From Myxococcales bacterium (GTDB taxonomy: Bacteria; Myxococcota; Myxococcia; Myxococcales; Myxococcaceae), in NCBI GenBank assembly GCA_016191815.1, contig JACPVI010000075.1, forward strand, positions 24,208 through 88,207: 64,000 bases of DNA. The letters run 5' to 3'. Positions 7,836 to 16,177 of the stretch are shown one piece after another. Each line of letters opens with the position of its first letter. Within the stretch, counting starts at the first letter, position 1. Under the pieces are notes generated by a model. The model saw only the letters and a program-made list of their open reading frames with translations. It was not told the origin of the DNA and did not search any database. Both the position numbers and the translations under genes were made by a program.

Positions 7836-8573
7836 TCAGCCCCTGCCAAGCCAGCCCCGCTTGTAGGCCTTGAGGACAGCGAAGGCCGCGAGCACCAGGG
7901 CCTGGGCGGAGGCGAGGAGCCACAGGCGCAGCGCGGTGAGCCCGCCGCGGGAGTGCAGCTCCCAGCCGAGCAGGAGGAGGAACCCGGAGGCCCAGGCGGC
8001 GAAAGGGTTGTGCTCCTTCTTGAGCGCCCTTGGGACGTCGAAGCCGAGGCGCAGCGGAGCGGAGTCGGAGGGTGACAGCCTGGGAAGCCACCTCGCCACC
8101 TTGCGGGCGTAGTCCTCGAAGGCGGGGCCGAATTTCTGGCGAAGGAAGTCCTCCTCGGCGCGGACGATGAAGAAGTACTCGCCGAAGAAGAAGCCAAGGC
8201 CCACCGCGTAGACCCATTCCGCGTGGGCCACCAGCATCAGGCCCAGGCAGATGCCGAGGTTTCCCAGGTAGAGGGGATTTCGCACGTGGGCGTAGGGGCC
8301 GCGGGTGTTGAGGGCGGCCGCCTCGAGGGAGCTTCCCTGGCCGCTGGTGCCTTCGGGCACCAGGCCCAAGGTGTAGAAGCGGAGCGCCTGCCCGAGCAGA
8401 GCCACGCCCAAGCCAAGCAGGTTCAGCGCAGAGTCCAACTCCGGGCCGCCCGGGCCCACCTCGCCGCGAGACCTAAAGAGGAGCCACCCGAGGAGGGCCA
8501 GCACCGGGACCGGGGTGAAGCTGCGGAAGCGGAAAAGGGCTCTCCCCAGTCCGATGGAAGAGGTTCCGGGCAC
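7836..8573 (-). CDS. Isoprenylcysteine carboxyl methyltransferase-family membrane protein
   Basis: About 245 residues with several hydrophobic segments. The core GPYAHVRNPLYLGNLGICLG and EEDFLRQKFGPAFEDYARKVARWLP are the hallmarks of the ICMT/PEMT-like membrane methyltransferases: an R-N-P-x-Y SAM-binding turn and an EE-x-x-L helix with a closing Y-x-x-x-V-x-R-W-L/P. Substrates of bacterial members are mostly unknown. The start is uncertain: a GTG gives MPGTSSIGLGRALF, while other in-frame starts upstream would run into the PIN-domain gene. Two more hydrophobic helices follow the methyltransferase core at the C-terminus, an extension compared with short family members. Confidence 0.8.
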   Translation of the reverse strand: MPGTSSIGLGRALFRFRSFTPVPVLALLGWLLFRSRGEVGPGGPELDSALNLLGLGVALLGQALRFYTLGLVPEGTSGQGSSLEAAALNTRGPYAHVRNPLYLGNLGICLGLMLVAHAEWVYAVGLGFFFGEYFFIVRAEEDFLRQKFGPAFEDYARKVARWLPRLSPSDSAPLRLGFDVPRALKKEHNPFAAWASGFLLLLGWELHSRGGLTALRLWLLASAQALVLAAFAVLKAYKRGWLGRG

Positions 8574-8637
8574 CGGCGGGCAGCTAGCAGAAAACCGTCC
8601 CGCGGTGAATGCGGCTTTACCCCGCCGCAACGACGGC

Positions 8638-9030
8638 TCAGATGGCTTCGACCGCCACTGCCGCATCCAGCCGCCGGATGTCCTGGGCATCCGAGGTGAC
8701 GATGACTGCCCGGTGGCGAAGCGCGGAGACCACGACCGAGGCGTCAATGGCGTCGGAGGTTCCAGCGCGCCCGCAGAGCACTCCACAGGCCCGCGCCGCT
8801 TCCGCGTCCAGCGCATCGACCGCGGTCGCCGGCGAGCAAAGGAACCTGGCCAGCCGCGCCTGGCGCGCTCCGCCCCGCCAAACCTGGGCAATCACGCCCG
8901 CCGGCACCACGACCCGCGCCCGGGTACGCAAGGCGAGCTCCAGCAGCGCGCGGACCTTTCCCTCCCCCCGCTCCAGGGCGATCAGCGCGCCCGAGTCCAA
9001 CACTAGACTCCGAGGACGCGACGCGCCCAC
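8638..9030 (-). CDS. PIN-domain ribonuclease toxin (VapC-like)
   Basis: The 130-residue frame shows LVLDSGALIALERG (first catalytic Asp of the PIN fold), a middle acidic Glu/Asp helix and TSDAIDASVVVSALRH followed by VIVTSDAQDIRRL, where the later acidic residues lie. PIN toxins cleave tRNA or rRNA. The GTG used here overlaps the antitoxin gene by 28 nt; a second GTG sits exactly on the antitoxin stop (TAGTG) and would give a more usual N-terminus one residue before the LDSG strand. It forms a pair with the upstream RHH antitoxin. The family is clear; the exact start is not. Confidence 0.85.
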   Translation of the reverse strand: MGASRPRSLVLDSGALIALERGEGKVRALLELALRTRARVVVPAGVIAQVWRGGARQARLARFLCSPATAVDALDAEAARACGVLCGRAGTSDAIDASVVVSALRHRAVIVTSDAQDIRRLDAAVAVEAI

Positions 9031-9230
9031 TCGTAGTCCTCCGCGGACGGACGGCCGTGCTCGGCTTCCAGCTCGGCGAGCAGGCGCCCTAGCTCGTCGG
9101 TGCGGCCGCGGGCCCGGGCCGCTTCCGCAAAATAGGCGCTCACCGAGCTAGCCCGCTTGGCGCGCACCGCCCGCTTCGCTTCCTCGAGGACCTCTTCGGG
9201 GACGGTGATGGCGATTCGGGCCTTGCTCAT
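9003..9230 (-). CDS. Ribbon-helix-helix antitoxin (VapB-like)
   Basis: This 75-residue protein begins MSKARIAITVPEEVLEEAKRAV, the usual beta strand plus helix of MetJ/Arc-type antitoxins, followed by a second helix (ASSVSAYFAEAARARG) and an acidic C-terminal part (ELEAEHGRPSAEDYEW) that would wrap and inhibit the toxin. The start is the ATG within AT-rich DNA that contains the direct repeat GTATGA-N5-GTATGA just before and over the start, a plausible autoregulatory site. The toxin gene overlaps its 3' end. An alternative start 54 nt upstream is less likely. Confidence 0.8.
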   Translation of the reverse strand: MSKARIAITVPEEVLEEAKRAVRAKRASSVSAYFAEAARARGRTDELGRLLAELEAEHGRPSAEDYEWARRVLGV

Positions 9231-9339
9231 ACTTTCATCATACGGAGATGCGCCGCCGGCAGCAATGCCGCGGCAGTTCGCCATGAATGCGGCCGGCCTC
9301 GGGCGGCACCAAGGGGGACGAGAAAGGAAGGGGAGGGAG

Positions 9340-9447
9340 ATGTCCTACCCGAGAATCCTCGCCAAGTCGGCGGCCCTGGTGACGGCCTCCTCGCTGTTCA
9401 TCGCGCTCGCCTGGATGCTGCTGATCAGCGTCTTCGTGGTGGCGTGA
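9340..9447 (+). CDS. Very small membrane protein (35 aa) leading a sigma/anti-sigma operon
   Basis: A 35-residue protein, MSYPRILAKSAALV followed by a single strong transmembrane helix (TASSLFIALAWMLLISVFVV). It has an excellent ribosome binding site (AAGGGGAGGGAG just before the ATG), which is the main support for such a short gene. Its stop overlaps an in-frame GTG (GTGA) of the sigma-factor frame, so translation may be coupled. It could sense or tether part of the sigma/anti-sigma system; this is inference from position only. Confidence 0.6.
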   Translation: MSYPRILAKSAALVTASSLFIALAWMLLISVFVVA

Positions 9448-9551
9448 GGGAGTCGCCTTTGGCCCCTCTCGCTCTCAGCGCCGCGCTCAGGCTGGACTTC
9501 GCCGCTGGCCCGGCGGTAGACGGGAGCGGCCGCCTCCGGGCGGTCTCCAAG

Positions 9552-10127
9552 ATGGGCGACCAGGCCCTGGTAGAGCGCGCCCAGCGAGGCGAAGAGGCAG
9601 CCTTCCGCGAGCTGTACGCCGCCCACCGCAAGCAGGTGGTCTCCCAGCTCTCCTACCTGGTGCCGCGGGCCGACCTGGAGGATGCGCTCCAGGAGGTGTT
9701 CATCGAGGTGTTCCGCTCCGTCAGGAAGTTCGAGGGGCGGTCGGCCTTCACCACCTGGTTGTATCGGCTGGTGGTGCACGTGGCGATGAAGTCCCGGAGG
9801 AAGGCGGCGCGAAGGGGAGCCGACCTGCACCTGGCAGAAGTCCCGGAGGCGGCGGATCCATCTCCCGGCCCGGGCGAGGTGGCCCTCACCGCGGAGAGGC
9901 TCGCGCGGGCGGAGGCGCTGCTCGAACGGCTCTCGCCAAAGAAGCGCACCGTGTTGGTGCTGCACGACCTCCGGGGAATGGAAGCAGCCCGCATCGCGGA
10001 GATGACCGGCACCAACATCCTCACGGTGCGGACCCGGCTGTTCTACGCCCGGCGGGAATTCGAGCAGCTCGCCCAGGCGGATCCGGCGCTCTCGGAGTTG
10101 TTCGCGCCCCCAAAGGAGTCGCCGTGA
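9552..10127 (+). CDS. ECF-family RNA polymerase sigma factor
   Basis: The protein (191 residues from MGDQALVERAQRG) has sigma region 2 (AAFRELYAAHRKQV to FTTWLYRLVVHVAMKSRR, residues about 14-80) and region 4 (LSPKKRTVLVLHDLRGMEAARIAEMTG, about 125-180), with no region 3 or 1, as in ECF sigma factors. It directs RNA polymerase to a small regulon, often for envelope stress. The stop overlaps the GTG of the zinc/FecR anti-sigma gene (GTGA), the classical arrangement for a cognate pair. A GTG overlapping the small upstream membrane-protein gene would add 36 residues; the ATG right before region 2 is preferred. Confidence 0.9.
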   Translation: MGDQALVERAQRGEEAAFRELYAAHRKQVVSQLSYLVPRADLEDALQEVFIEVFRSVRKFEGRSAFTTWLYRLVVHVAMKSRRKAARRGADLHLAEVPEAADPSPGPGEVALTAERLARAEALLERLSPKKRTVLVLHDLRGMEAARIAEMTGTNILTVRTRLFYARREFEQLAQADPALSELFAPPKESP

Positions 10128-11533
10128 TCTTCGCGCACCTGCGAGCCAAAGAGGTGGAGTCCATTGCCCAAGGCCAACCGCCTCCTCCGCACCTCTCGAG
10201 CTGCCCGAAGTGCGCCGCCCGGGTGGCGCGCGCCAGGGCTCGGAGGAGGCTGCTCGATTCCCTCCCGCCCGTCTCGCTGGGGGACGAAGCCTTGGACCGA
10301 GTCGGAAGGAAGCTGTGGGCCGCCCAGGCGGCGCGGAAGCCTTCCCGCTCGATGACGGGCTGGGGGCTCGGACTGGCGCTGGCCACGGCGACCGTGGCGG
10401 TGTTCGTTCTCTACTGGCCGAGGCCCGAGAGCGGGCCCGCGGGGGCGGGGGCGCCTGCGCTCTCGCCTTCCTTCGCCACCGCCATCCTGCTCCAGGGAGA
10501 GGTGGAGTGGCGAGGCGGCCCCACCTCGGCCTGGCAGCCGCTTCTTGCCGGCGATCGGCTCTCGGAGGGAGCCTTTCTTCGCGCGCTCGGGAAGGCGGCG
10601 CTCTCGATGGAGGATGGACAGCGGCTCCTCCTGGAGGACGGAACGCTGGCGCTCTTGCGCGCGCGGCAGGGCGCTTCCGAAGTGCGGCTCGACTCCGGGC
10701 GGGTGACTTGCTCTTTGGGCCCGCCCTCTGTGCCCGAATCCTTCGCGGTGGCGGCCGGCCCGAGGAGGGTGACTGCCTCGGACGCCTCGTTCGCGGTGAG
10801 CCGTTTCGCCTCGGAGGTGGTGGTGGAGGCCATCCGTGGAGTGGTGTCGGTGAGCGGCGGTCCCCGCGGGCGGGAGTGGGTGACGCTCTCCGCGCCGGGC
10901 CGCCTGAGGCTTCCGGACTCCGCTTCGCTGGGCGGCGCGGTGGGCGATCGGCTCTCCGAGGAAGAGGTGCGAGAGCTTTCCTCGCGCGAGCGGCGGGTGC
11001 CGGCGGCGGAGGTGGCTTCGGCAGTGCGGCTGGAGCTGGATGGATTCGCGGACGGAGCGCTCCTCCAGGTGGATGACTTGGAGTGGGGGCCTGTCCCGCT
11101 GTCGGGGCTGTTTTCCCCTGGGCCGCATCGGGTGCGAACGCAGTCGGTGGGCCAGCCGGTGCAGGAGACTTGGCTCGCGCTCGCCGCCGGCGGCAGCGTG
11201 CGGAGGATGTGGAGCGAGCTCGAGTCGAAACCGAAGCCGGAGTCTCCCAACCCGGCCGCGGTGGCCGCGCTGGACTCGGCGCTGCGCCGGCACCTCCCGC
11301 AGCTGCGCGGCTGTTACGAGCGGTGGCTGAAGAAGGACCTGCGCGCGGCGGGGAAGGTGCTCCTCACCCTGGAGCTTTCCGAGGGAGGCCAGGTGCTGTC
11401 GGCGCGGGCGGACGGCGCCCTGGTGCCCAAGGCGGCGGCGGCCTGCTTCGCCGAGGCGGCGCGCTCGTGGAAGCTGCCCGCCCTGGGCGCCAGGTGGGAA
11501 GTGGAAGTTCCGCTGGTCCTCACCGCCGAGTAG
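10124..11533 (+). CDS. Anti-sigma factor with zinc motif, FecR domain and AgmX/PglI-like C-terminus
   Basis: This 469-residue protein has a cytoplasmic N-terminus with H-x3-C-x2-C (His23, Cys27, Cys30), the zinc anti-sigma signature, and one transmembrane helix (about 78-98). Outside the membrane comes a FecR-like domain (about 115-270, with LLQGEVEWRGG and a VTASDASFAVS segment), then a linker and a C-terminal domain (about 370-469) beginning AVAALDSALRRHLPQLRGCYE and ending WEVEVPLVLTAE, as in AgmX/PglI-type TonB-like domains of myxobacteria. It would hold the ECF sigma at the membrane and release it on a periplasmic signal. Its end overlaps the convergent symporter gene by 14 nt. Confidence 0.85.
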   Translation: MIFAHLRAKEVESIAQGQPPPPHLSSCPKCAARVARARARRRLLDSLPPVSLGDEALDRVGRKLWAAQAARKPSRSMTGWGLGLALATATVAVFVLYWPRPESGPAGAGAPALSPSFATAILLQGEVEWRGGPTSAWQPLLAGDRLSEGAFLRALGKAALSMEDGQRLLLEDGTLALLRARQGASEVRLDSGRVTCSLGPPSVPESFAVAAGPRRVTASDASFAVSRFASEVVVEAIRGVVSVSGGPRGREWVTLSAPGRLRLPDSASLGGAVGDRLSEEEVRELSSRERRVPAAEVASAVRLELDGFADGALLQVDDLEWGPVPLSGLFSPGPHRVRTQSVGQPVQETWLALAAGGSVRRMWSELESKPKPESPNPAAVAALDSALRRHLPQLRGCYERWLKKDLRAAGKVLLTLELSEGGQVLSARADGALVPKAAAACFAEAARSWKLPALGARWEVEVPLVLTAE

Positions 11534-13253
11534 CGAGGCTCTTCGCCACCACCGCGAAGGCCACCGCGGAGGCGGCGAGGTATCCGGCTCCCTCGAGCCT
11601 CGGGCCGAGGAGCAGCTTCCCCACTCCGAAGAGCGCGCCGTAGACGCACACCACTCCGGCAGCCCAGCCCAAGATCGCCCGCGAAAGACCACCCTCCGGG
11701 GGAAGGCCGGCCCTCTCGGCCACCTTCCTCCAGCCTGGACCGGGTGGGCGCACTCGCCGGTAGAAGGAAAGAAGCGTCTCCTCATCGGCAGGCCTGGTGA
11801 GCAGCGTCACCACAACCCAGGCGACGGTGGTGAGGCCCGCGGTGGCCAGCATGAGCTGGGCGCTCTCGAGGGGATCGGCCGGATTCAGCCCGAGCAAGGT
11901 GAGCGCCACGAAGGAGACGAGCGAGGCGGCCATCGCGGAAACCTCGGACCAGGCGTTGATCCGCCACCAGTACCAGCGCAAGAGGTACACCGCTCCGGTG
12001 CCCGCTCCCAGCGCGATGAGGAGCCTCCAGGCGCCCTCGATGGAGCCGAGCCTTTCGAGGAGCCAGGTGGAGCCGGCGGATAGCAAGAAGAGCGCGGCGG
12101 TGAGCAGGCGGGAGATTCGCACCAGCTCTTTCGGCTCGGCCTTCTGGCGCACGAAGCGGGCGTAGACGTCATTCACCAGGTAGGAGGCGCCCCAGTTGAG
12201 TTGGGTGGAGAGCGTGGACATGTAGGCCGCGGCGAAGGCGGCGAGGAAGAGCCCCTTGAGCCCGGAAGGGAGCAGCTCCACCGCCGCCCTGATGTAGCCC
12301 GAGGACTTGTCCTGCAGCTCCGGGTAGAGGAGCACCGAGGCCAGGGCGGTGAGAATCCACGGCCAGGGCCGCACCGCGTAGTGGGCGAGGGTGAACCAGA
12401 GAGTGGCGAGCACGCCGTCGCGCTCGCTGCGCGAAGAGAGGATGCGCTGGGCCACGTAGCCGCCGCCTCCCGGCTCCGCGCCCGGGTACCAGGTGGCCCA
12501 CCACTGGACGGCGAGGTAGGCCAAAAGCGCGGTGAGGGGCATCCAGGCGCCGCTGGTGGGGAAGAAGCTGAGCGCCGCTTCCGCCGAGCCGTACCGCTTT
12601 GGGAGCCGGGCGGAAAGCTGCTCGAGCCCGCCCACCGCATCCACCGCGAAGTAGGCGAGCGCGATGCAGCCCAGCATCGCCACGGTGAATTGCAGGGCGT
12701 CGGTCACCACCACGCCCCACAACCCGGAGGCCGAGGAGTAGACCACGGTGAGCGCGAGCAACAGCAGCATCGCGGCGAAGGGCCTCACCCCGAGGGTCAG
12801 CTCCAGGACCTTCACCATGGCGAGGTTGACCCAGCCCATCACGATGAGGTTGATGGGGAGGGCCAGGTAGAGCGCCCGGAAAGCGCGGAGGAAGGCGGCC
12901 GGGCGGCCGCTGTAGCGAAGCTCGGCGAATTCCACGTCGGTGGTCACCTCGGCGCGCCGCCAGAGCCGGGCGTAGAGGAAGACGGTGAGCACGCTGCCCA
13001 TCACCATGCTCCACCACACCCAGTTGCCGGCGATGCCATGCTCGGCGACCAGCCCGGTCACCGCGAGCGGGGTGTCGGCGGCGAAGGTGGTGGCCACCAT
13101 CGAGGTGCCGGCGAGCCACCAGGGCAGGGAGCGCCCGGCGGTGAAGAATTCTCCGGCGCTCTTCCCGGCCCTGCGCGCGAAGCGGAGGCCGAGCGCCGCG
13201 GAGAGCAGGAAGTAGGCGGCGAGGACGGCGAAGTCGAGCGCGGAGAGGCGCAC
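11520..13253 (-). CDS. Sodium:solute symporter (SSS family)
   Basis: The 577-residue protein has about 13 hydrophobic helices. N-terminal LDFAVLAAYFLLSAALGLRFARR, EFFTAGRSLPWWLAGTSMVATTFAADTPL and later WATWYPGAEPGGGGYVAQRILSSRSERDG fit the SSS family, which couples sodium import to uptake of sugars, amino acids or organic acids; the R-S/P-W-W-x-x-G motif and the GGGGYVAQR loop are characteristic. The substrate cannot be read from the sequence. Length is usual (500-600). It is transcribed toward the anti-sigma gene and overlaps its 3' end. Confidence 0.9.
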   Translation of the reverse strand: MRLSALDFAVLAAYFLLSAALGLRFARRAGKSAGEFFTAGRSLPWWLAGTSMVATTFAADTPLAVTGLVAEHGIAGNWVWWSMVMGSVLTVFLYARLWRRAEVTTDVEFAELRYSGRPAAFLRAFRALYLALPINLIVMGWVNLAMVKVLELTLGVRPFAAMLLLLALTVVYSSASGLWGVVVTDALQFTVAMLGCIALAYFAVDAVGGLEQLSARLPKRYGSAEAALSFFPTSGAWMPLTALLAYLAVQWWATWYPGAEPGGGGYVAQRILSSRSERDGVLATLWFTLAHYAVRPWPWILTALASVLLYPELQDKSSGYIRAAVELLPSGLKGLFLAAFAAAYMSTLSTQLNWGASYLVNDVYARFVRQKAEPKELVRISRLLTAALFLLSAGSTWLLERLGSIEGAWRLLIALGAGTGAVYLLRWYWWRINAWSEVSAMAASLVSFVALTLLGLNPADPLESAQLMLATAGLTTVAWVVVTLLTRPADEETLLSFYRRVRPPGPGWRKVAERAGLPPEGGLSRAILGWAAGVVCVYGALFGVGKLLLGPRLEGAGYLAASAVAFAVVAKSLATRR

Positions 13254-13330
13254 GGCCGAAACCTACCTGGACCGTGCCAGGTTCTCACCCGTCGCGCGGT
13301 CGCCAGCGCGAAGCGGCCTCGGGCAGAGGC

Positions 13331-14500
13331 CTAGAGCCAGTGGCGGAGCTGGAAGGCGAGCCAGGAGAGGATGCGCTCTCCGAGCGGCCGTATCCTCCAG
13401 GCCTCCAGCGACACCGGCGCGCAGTCGTAGAGGTCGCGGTTGTACATGGCCTCCGCGGCGGTGCCCAGCCGCTCGTCCTCGAACACCGCGTTCACCTCGA
13501 GGTTCTCCCGCAAGGAGAGCGCGTCCAGGTTGGCCGAGCCCACCGTGGTCCAGCAGCCGTCCACCACCGCCGTCTTGGCGTGCAGCACCCGGCCGGTCCA
13601 CTCGAAGACGCGGACGCCCGAGCGCAACAGCTTCCCGTACAGCGCCCGGGCGGCGTAGAGCACCAGCTTCACGTCGGTGGTCGCCGCCAGGATGACCGAC
13701 ACCTCCACTCCGCGCCGGGCTGCCTTCTGCAGCGCCCGCACCACCCGCGCCGGAGGCAGGAAGTAGGCGTGCGTGAGGTGGATGCGCCGCTTCGCGCCGG
13801 CGATGGCCGTGGCGTAGGCCCTTCGGATGTCCTTTCGGTCTGCGCGGAAGTCGTTGCCGAGGATGCGCACCCACTTTCCGCGGCTGGTCGGCCGCCGGGC
13901 GTACCTCGATTCGCTGAGCGGGGCGCCGCGGAACTTCCGCCAGGTGGCAAGGAAGAGCCACTCCAACTCCGCCGCCGCCGGGCCGCGAATTCGGACGTGG
14001 GTGTCCCTCCAGCCCTGCCCGCCGTCTTCCTCCGCGGCGTAGTCGTCGCTGATGTTCAGCCCGCCGGTGAAGCCCACCTCGCCGTCCACCACCAAGGCCT
14101 TGCGGTGGTTGCGCCTGCGCAAGTGGGCGAGGATGGCGCCGAGCTTCCCGCTGAAGCGGACCGGGCAGAAGGCCAGCGTGCGCACTCCGGCCCCGCGCAG
14201 GCGAGAGAGGAACTCCTCCGAAACCGAGGAGCCCCAGTCGTCGTACATCACGCTCACTTCCACCCCGGCCCGCGCCCGCTCGCAGAGCGCTTGGGCGAAT
14301 CGGTTGCCGGTGGCGTCCTCGCGGAGGATGTACGTCTCCAGGCAGATGGTGGAGCGCGCGCCAACGATGGCCTCCAGCATCGCCGGGTAGGCCTGCGCCC
14401 CGTCGCGCAACAGGGACACCTCGTCCGCGCCGATGCTGATCACCGCGAAGGGCGCCCGGCTTGCCGCTAGCGCCGCAATGGAGTCGACCTTCGGCTCCAT
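13331..14500 (-). CDS. Phospholipase D/cardiolipin synthase-family protein
   Basis: From MEPKVDSIAALAASRAP the protein has 389 residues and two HKD motifs: HRKALVVD (H132, K134, D139) and HAKTAVVD (H307, K309, D314), each followed by GG or GSANLD. This is the two-lobe phospholipase D fold, used in bacteria for cardiolipin synthesis or phosphodiester hydrolysis. It lacks the N-terminal transmembrane pair of classical cardiolipin synthase A and is shorter, so it resembles the ClsB/ClsC soluble type. It begins 3 nt after the end of the upstream lipoprotein gene, so the two are probably co-transcribed. Confidence 0.9.
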   Translation of the reverse strand: MEPKVDSIAALAASRAPFAVISIGADEVSLLRDGAQAYPAMLEAIVGARSTICLETYILREDATGNRFAQALCERARAGVEVSVMYDDWGSSVSEEFLSRLRGAGVRTLAFCPVRFSGKLGAILAHLRRRNHRKALVVDGEVGFTGGLNISDDYAAEEDGGQGWRDTHVRIRGPAAAELEWLFLATWRKFRGAPLSESRYARRPTSRGKWVRILGNDFRADRKDIRRAYATAIAGAKRRIHLTHAYFLPPARVVRALQKAARRGVEVSVILAATTDVKLVLYAARALYGKLLRSGVRVFEWTGRVLHAKTAVVDGCWTTVGSANLDALSLRENLEVNAVFEDERLGTAAEAMYNRDLYDCAPVSLEAWRIRPLGERILSWLAFQLRHWL

Positions 14501-14502
14501 CG

Positions 14503-16041
14503 TCAGGGCGTCAGCCGCACCGTTACGTCGATGACGCCGGAGCCCGAGGCCCCGAATCCTTCCACGTAGAGGTGGTAGTCGCCGGGAGAGAGGAAGGCGG
14601 AAATGCTCTCCGGGTCGATGAGCTGATCGTCGCAGCCCAGCTCCACCCCGCCATCGCAAGGCGACTCCTTGAGATAGATGACTGGGTCCGCGATTCCTGC
14701 GTCTGCCGCGCGTGAGGTGATTTCGACCACCTTCGAGGAGGCAAGCGACAGCAGATAGACCACCTCGAAGCTATCGGTCTCTGAGTTGCAGCTGCCTTGG
14801 TGGTCGTCCAGGGCCGATGCCAGGTCGACTCGGAAGCTGACGGTATTGCTGCCGGGTGGGAAGGAGATGAGCCGCGCTCCCTGGCAGGTGTCGTTGGGCG
14901 GAGGTGGAGTGGGTCCGCTGAGGGCGACCGTGACTTCCGTGGGGCCGCCTCCGTCCGGGCCGAAGCCCTCCACGAAGAGGAAGTAGTCCCCCGCCTGGAG
15001 GTTGAGTTTGCGAATGACCTCCGGTCGGGTGAGCTGGTCGTCGCAGGCCAGCTCGCTCGAGCCGCCGCCGCAGGGCGTCCGGTGCAGATAGAGGACCGGG
15101 TCCACTCCGCCATCGCCGAGCCCCCTCGCGGTGGCGCGCAGGTCCTTCGGCGCTGCGAGGGGGATGCGATAGACGACCTCCCGGCTGTCAGTGGTGTTGT
15201 TGCAGCTCCCTGCGTGGTCGTCGGTCGCCAGCGAGGTGTCCACCACGAAGCTGGCCGTCGAGCCCCCATCGAACGGGACTTCGATGGCGGTGGCGCAGGT
15301 CTCGTTCGGCGGGGGCGTGGGCGGGGCCAGCTCGACCGTTACCCGAACCTGGCCGGCGCTCGGAGCATCGAAGCTGTCCACTACGAGGAAATAATCGCCC
15401 TGGGGGAGGCTCTTGAGCCTCAGCGACTCGGGTTGCCCGAGGTCGTCCCGGCAAGACAGCTCGGCGCCGCTGGCGCAGGGCCCTCGCCGAAGATAGACGA
15501 CCGCGTCCCCGCCGCCCAGGGGCTCGGCGGTGACCAGGACGTCTTGGGTGGCCGCCAATGCCAGCCGGTAGACCGCGTCCTTGCCGTCCGATCCCGAGGT
15601 GGAGCAGCTGCCCGACTCGTCGTTCTTCAAGGCGGAGGTGTCCACGATGAAGGTGACCTTCGTCTCGCAGGGGGCGAATGGCACCGGCTGCGCATCGGCG
15701 CAGCTCTCGCCCACACCGGCGTCCGATCCCCCGTCGGGTGGAGGCTGGCAGGTCAGGAGTTGCGGATCGCAGCTTGGATTCGGGCAGGCGCAGTGTGAGT
15801 CCTCGAGGCAGGCCACGCAGCTTCCGGTGCGGGTGTCACAGACCCCGCCGTCGCAAGCGGGCTCGCAGCGGATTCCAGCGTCGGTGCCCGCATCGCCCGC
15901 GAATTGCTTGAGTCGGCAGATGCCGGTGCTGGGCTCGCACTCCCGATCGGGCTCGCACTTCACCCGCGCGCAGAGGTCCTTCCCACCGGGACAACCCAGA
16001 GCACCGAGCACGAGCAGAAAGAGGAGCAGAGGACGCCACAT
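14503..16041 (-). CDS. Cys-rich lipoprotein with three tandem pre-peptidase-like repeats
   Basis: The 512-residue protein has a lipobox (LGALGC, Cys17), a Cys-rich stretch (residues 24-100 with CARVKCEPDRECEP and CDGGVCDTRTGSCVAC) and then three homologous blocks of about 130 residues. Each block has C-x-x-A, a FxVDTSxxxDD-x-x-GSC strand, an EVVYRIxLA strand, YLxxxPCxxG, a CDDQLxxPE turn and GDYxLxVEGF. This is the pattern of bacterial pre-peptidase C-terminal (PPC) type domains, used as surface modules. It has no enzyme motif. It is upstream of, and coupled by 3 nt to, the phospholipase D-like gene. Confidence 0.75.
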   Translation of the reverse strand: MWRPLLLFLLVLGALGCPGGKDLCARVKCEPDRECEPSTGICRLKQFAGDAGTDAGIRCEPACDGGVCDTRTGSCVACLEDSHCACPNPSCDPQLLTCQPPPDGGSDAGVGESCADAQPVPFAPCETKVTFIVDTSALKNDESGSCSTSGSDGKDAVYRLALAATQDVLVTAEPLGGGDAVVYLRRGPCASGAELSCRDDLGQPESLRLKSLPQGDYFLVVDSFDAPSAGQVRVTVELAPPTPPPNETCATAIEVPFDGGSTASFVVDTSLATDDHAGSCNNTTDSREVVYRIPLAAPKDLRATARGLGDGGVDPVLYLHRTPCGGGSSELACDDQLTRPEVIRKLNLQAGDYFLFVEGFGPDGGGPTEVTVALSGPTPPPPNDTCQGARLISFPPGSNTVSFRVDLASALDDHQGSCNSETDSFEVVYLLSLASSKVVEITSRAADAGIADPVIYLKESPCDGGVELGCDDQLIDPESISAFLSPGDYHLYVEGFGASGSGVIDVTVRLTP

Positions 16042-16177
16042 GGGGCGGAACTTACCTCGACCCGCGGCGAGTAGGCCTCCGGGAGCGCCGATTCCACGCT
16101 GGCCCGGCCCGTCCCCCTAGCTGTCGAGCCGTGCTTCGACGATTCGCAGCCCGGCCCCCCCACTCCACGGCCGGAAG

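Noticed and set aside
14523..15269. A second minus-strand frame inside the triple-repeat lipoprotein
   Set aside because: Serine/proline-rich shadow without motif; the main frame has a lipobox and repeats.
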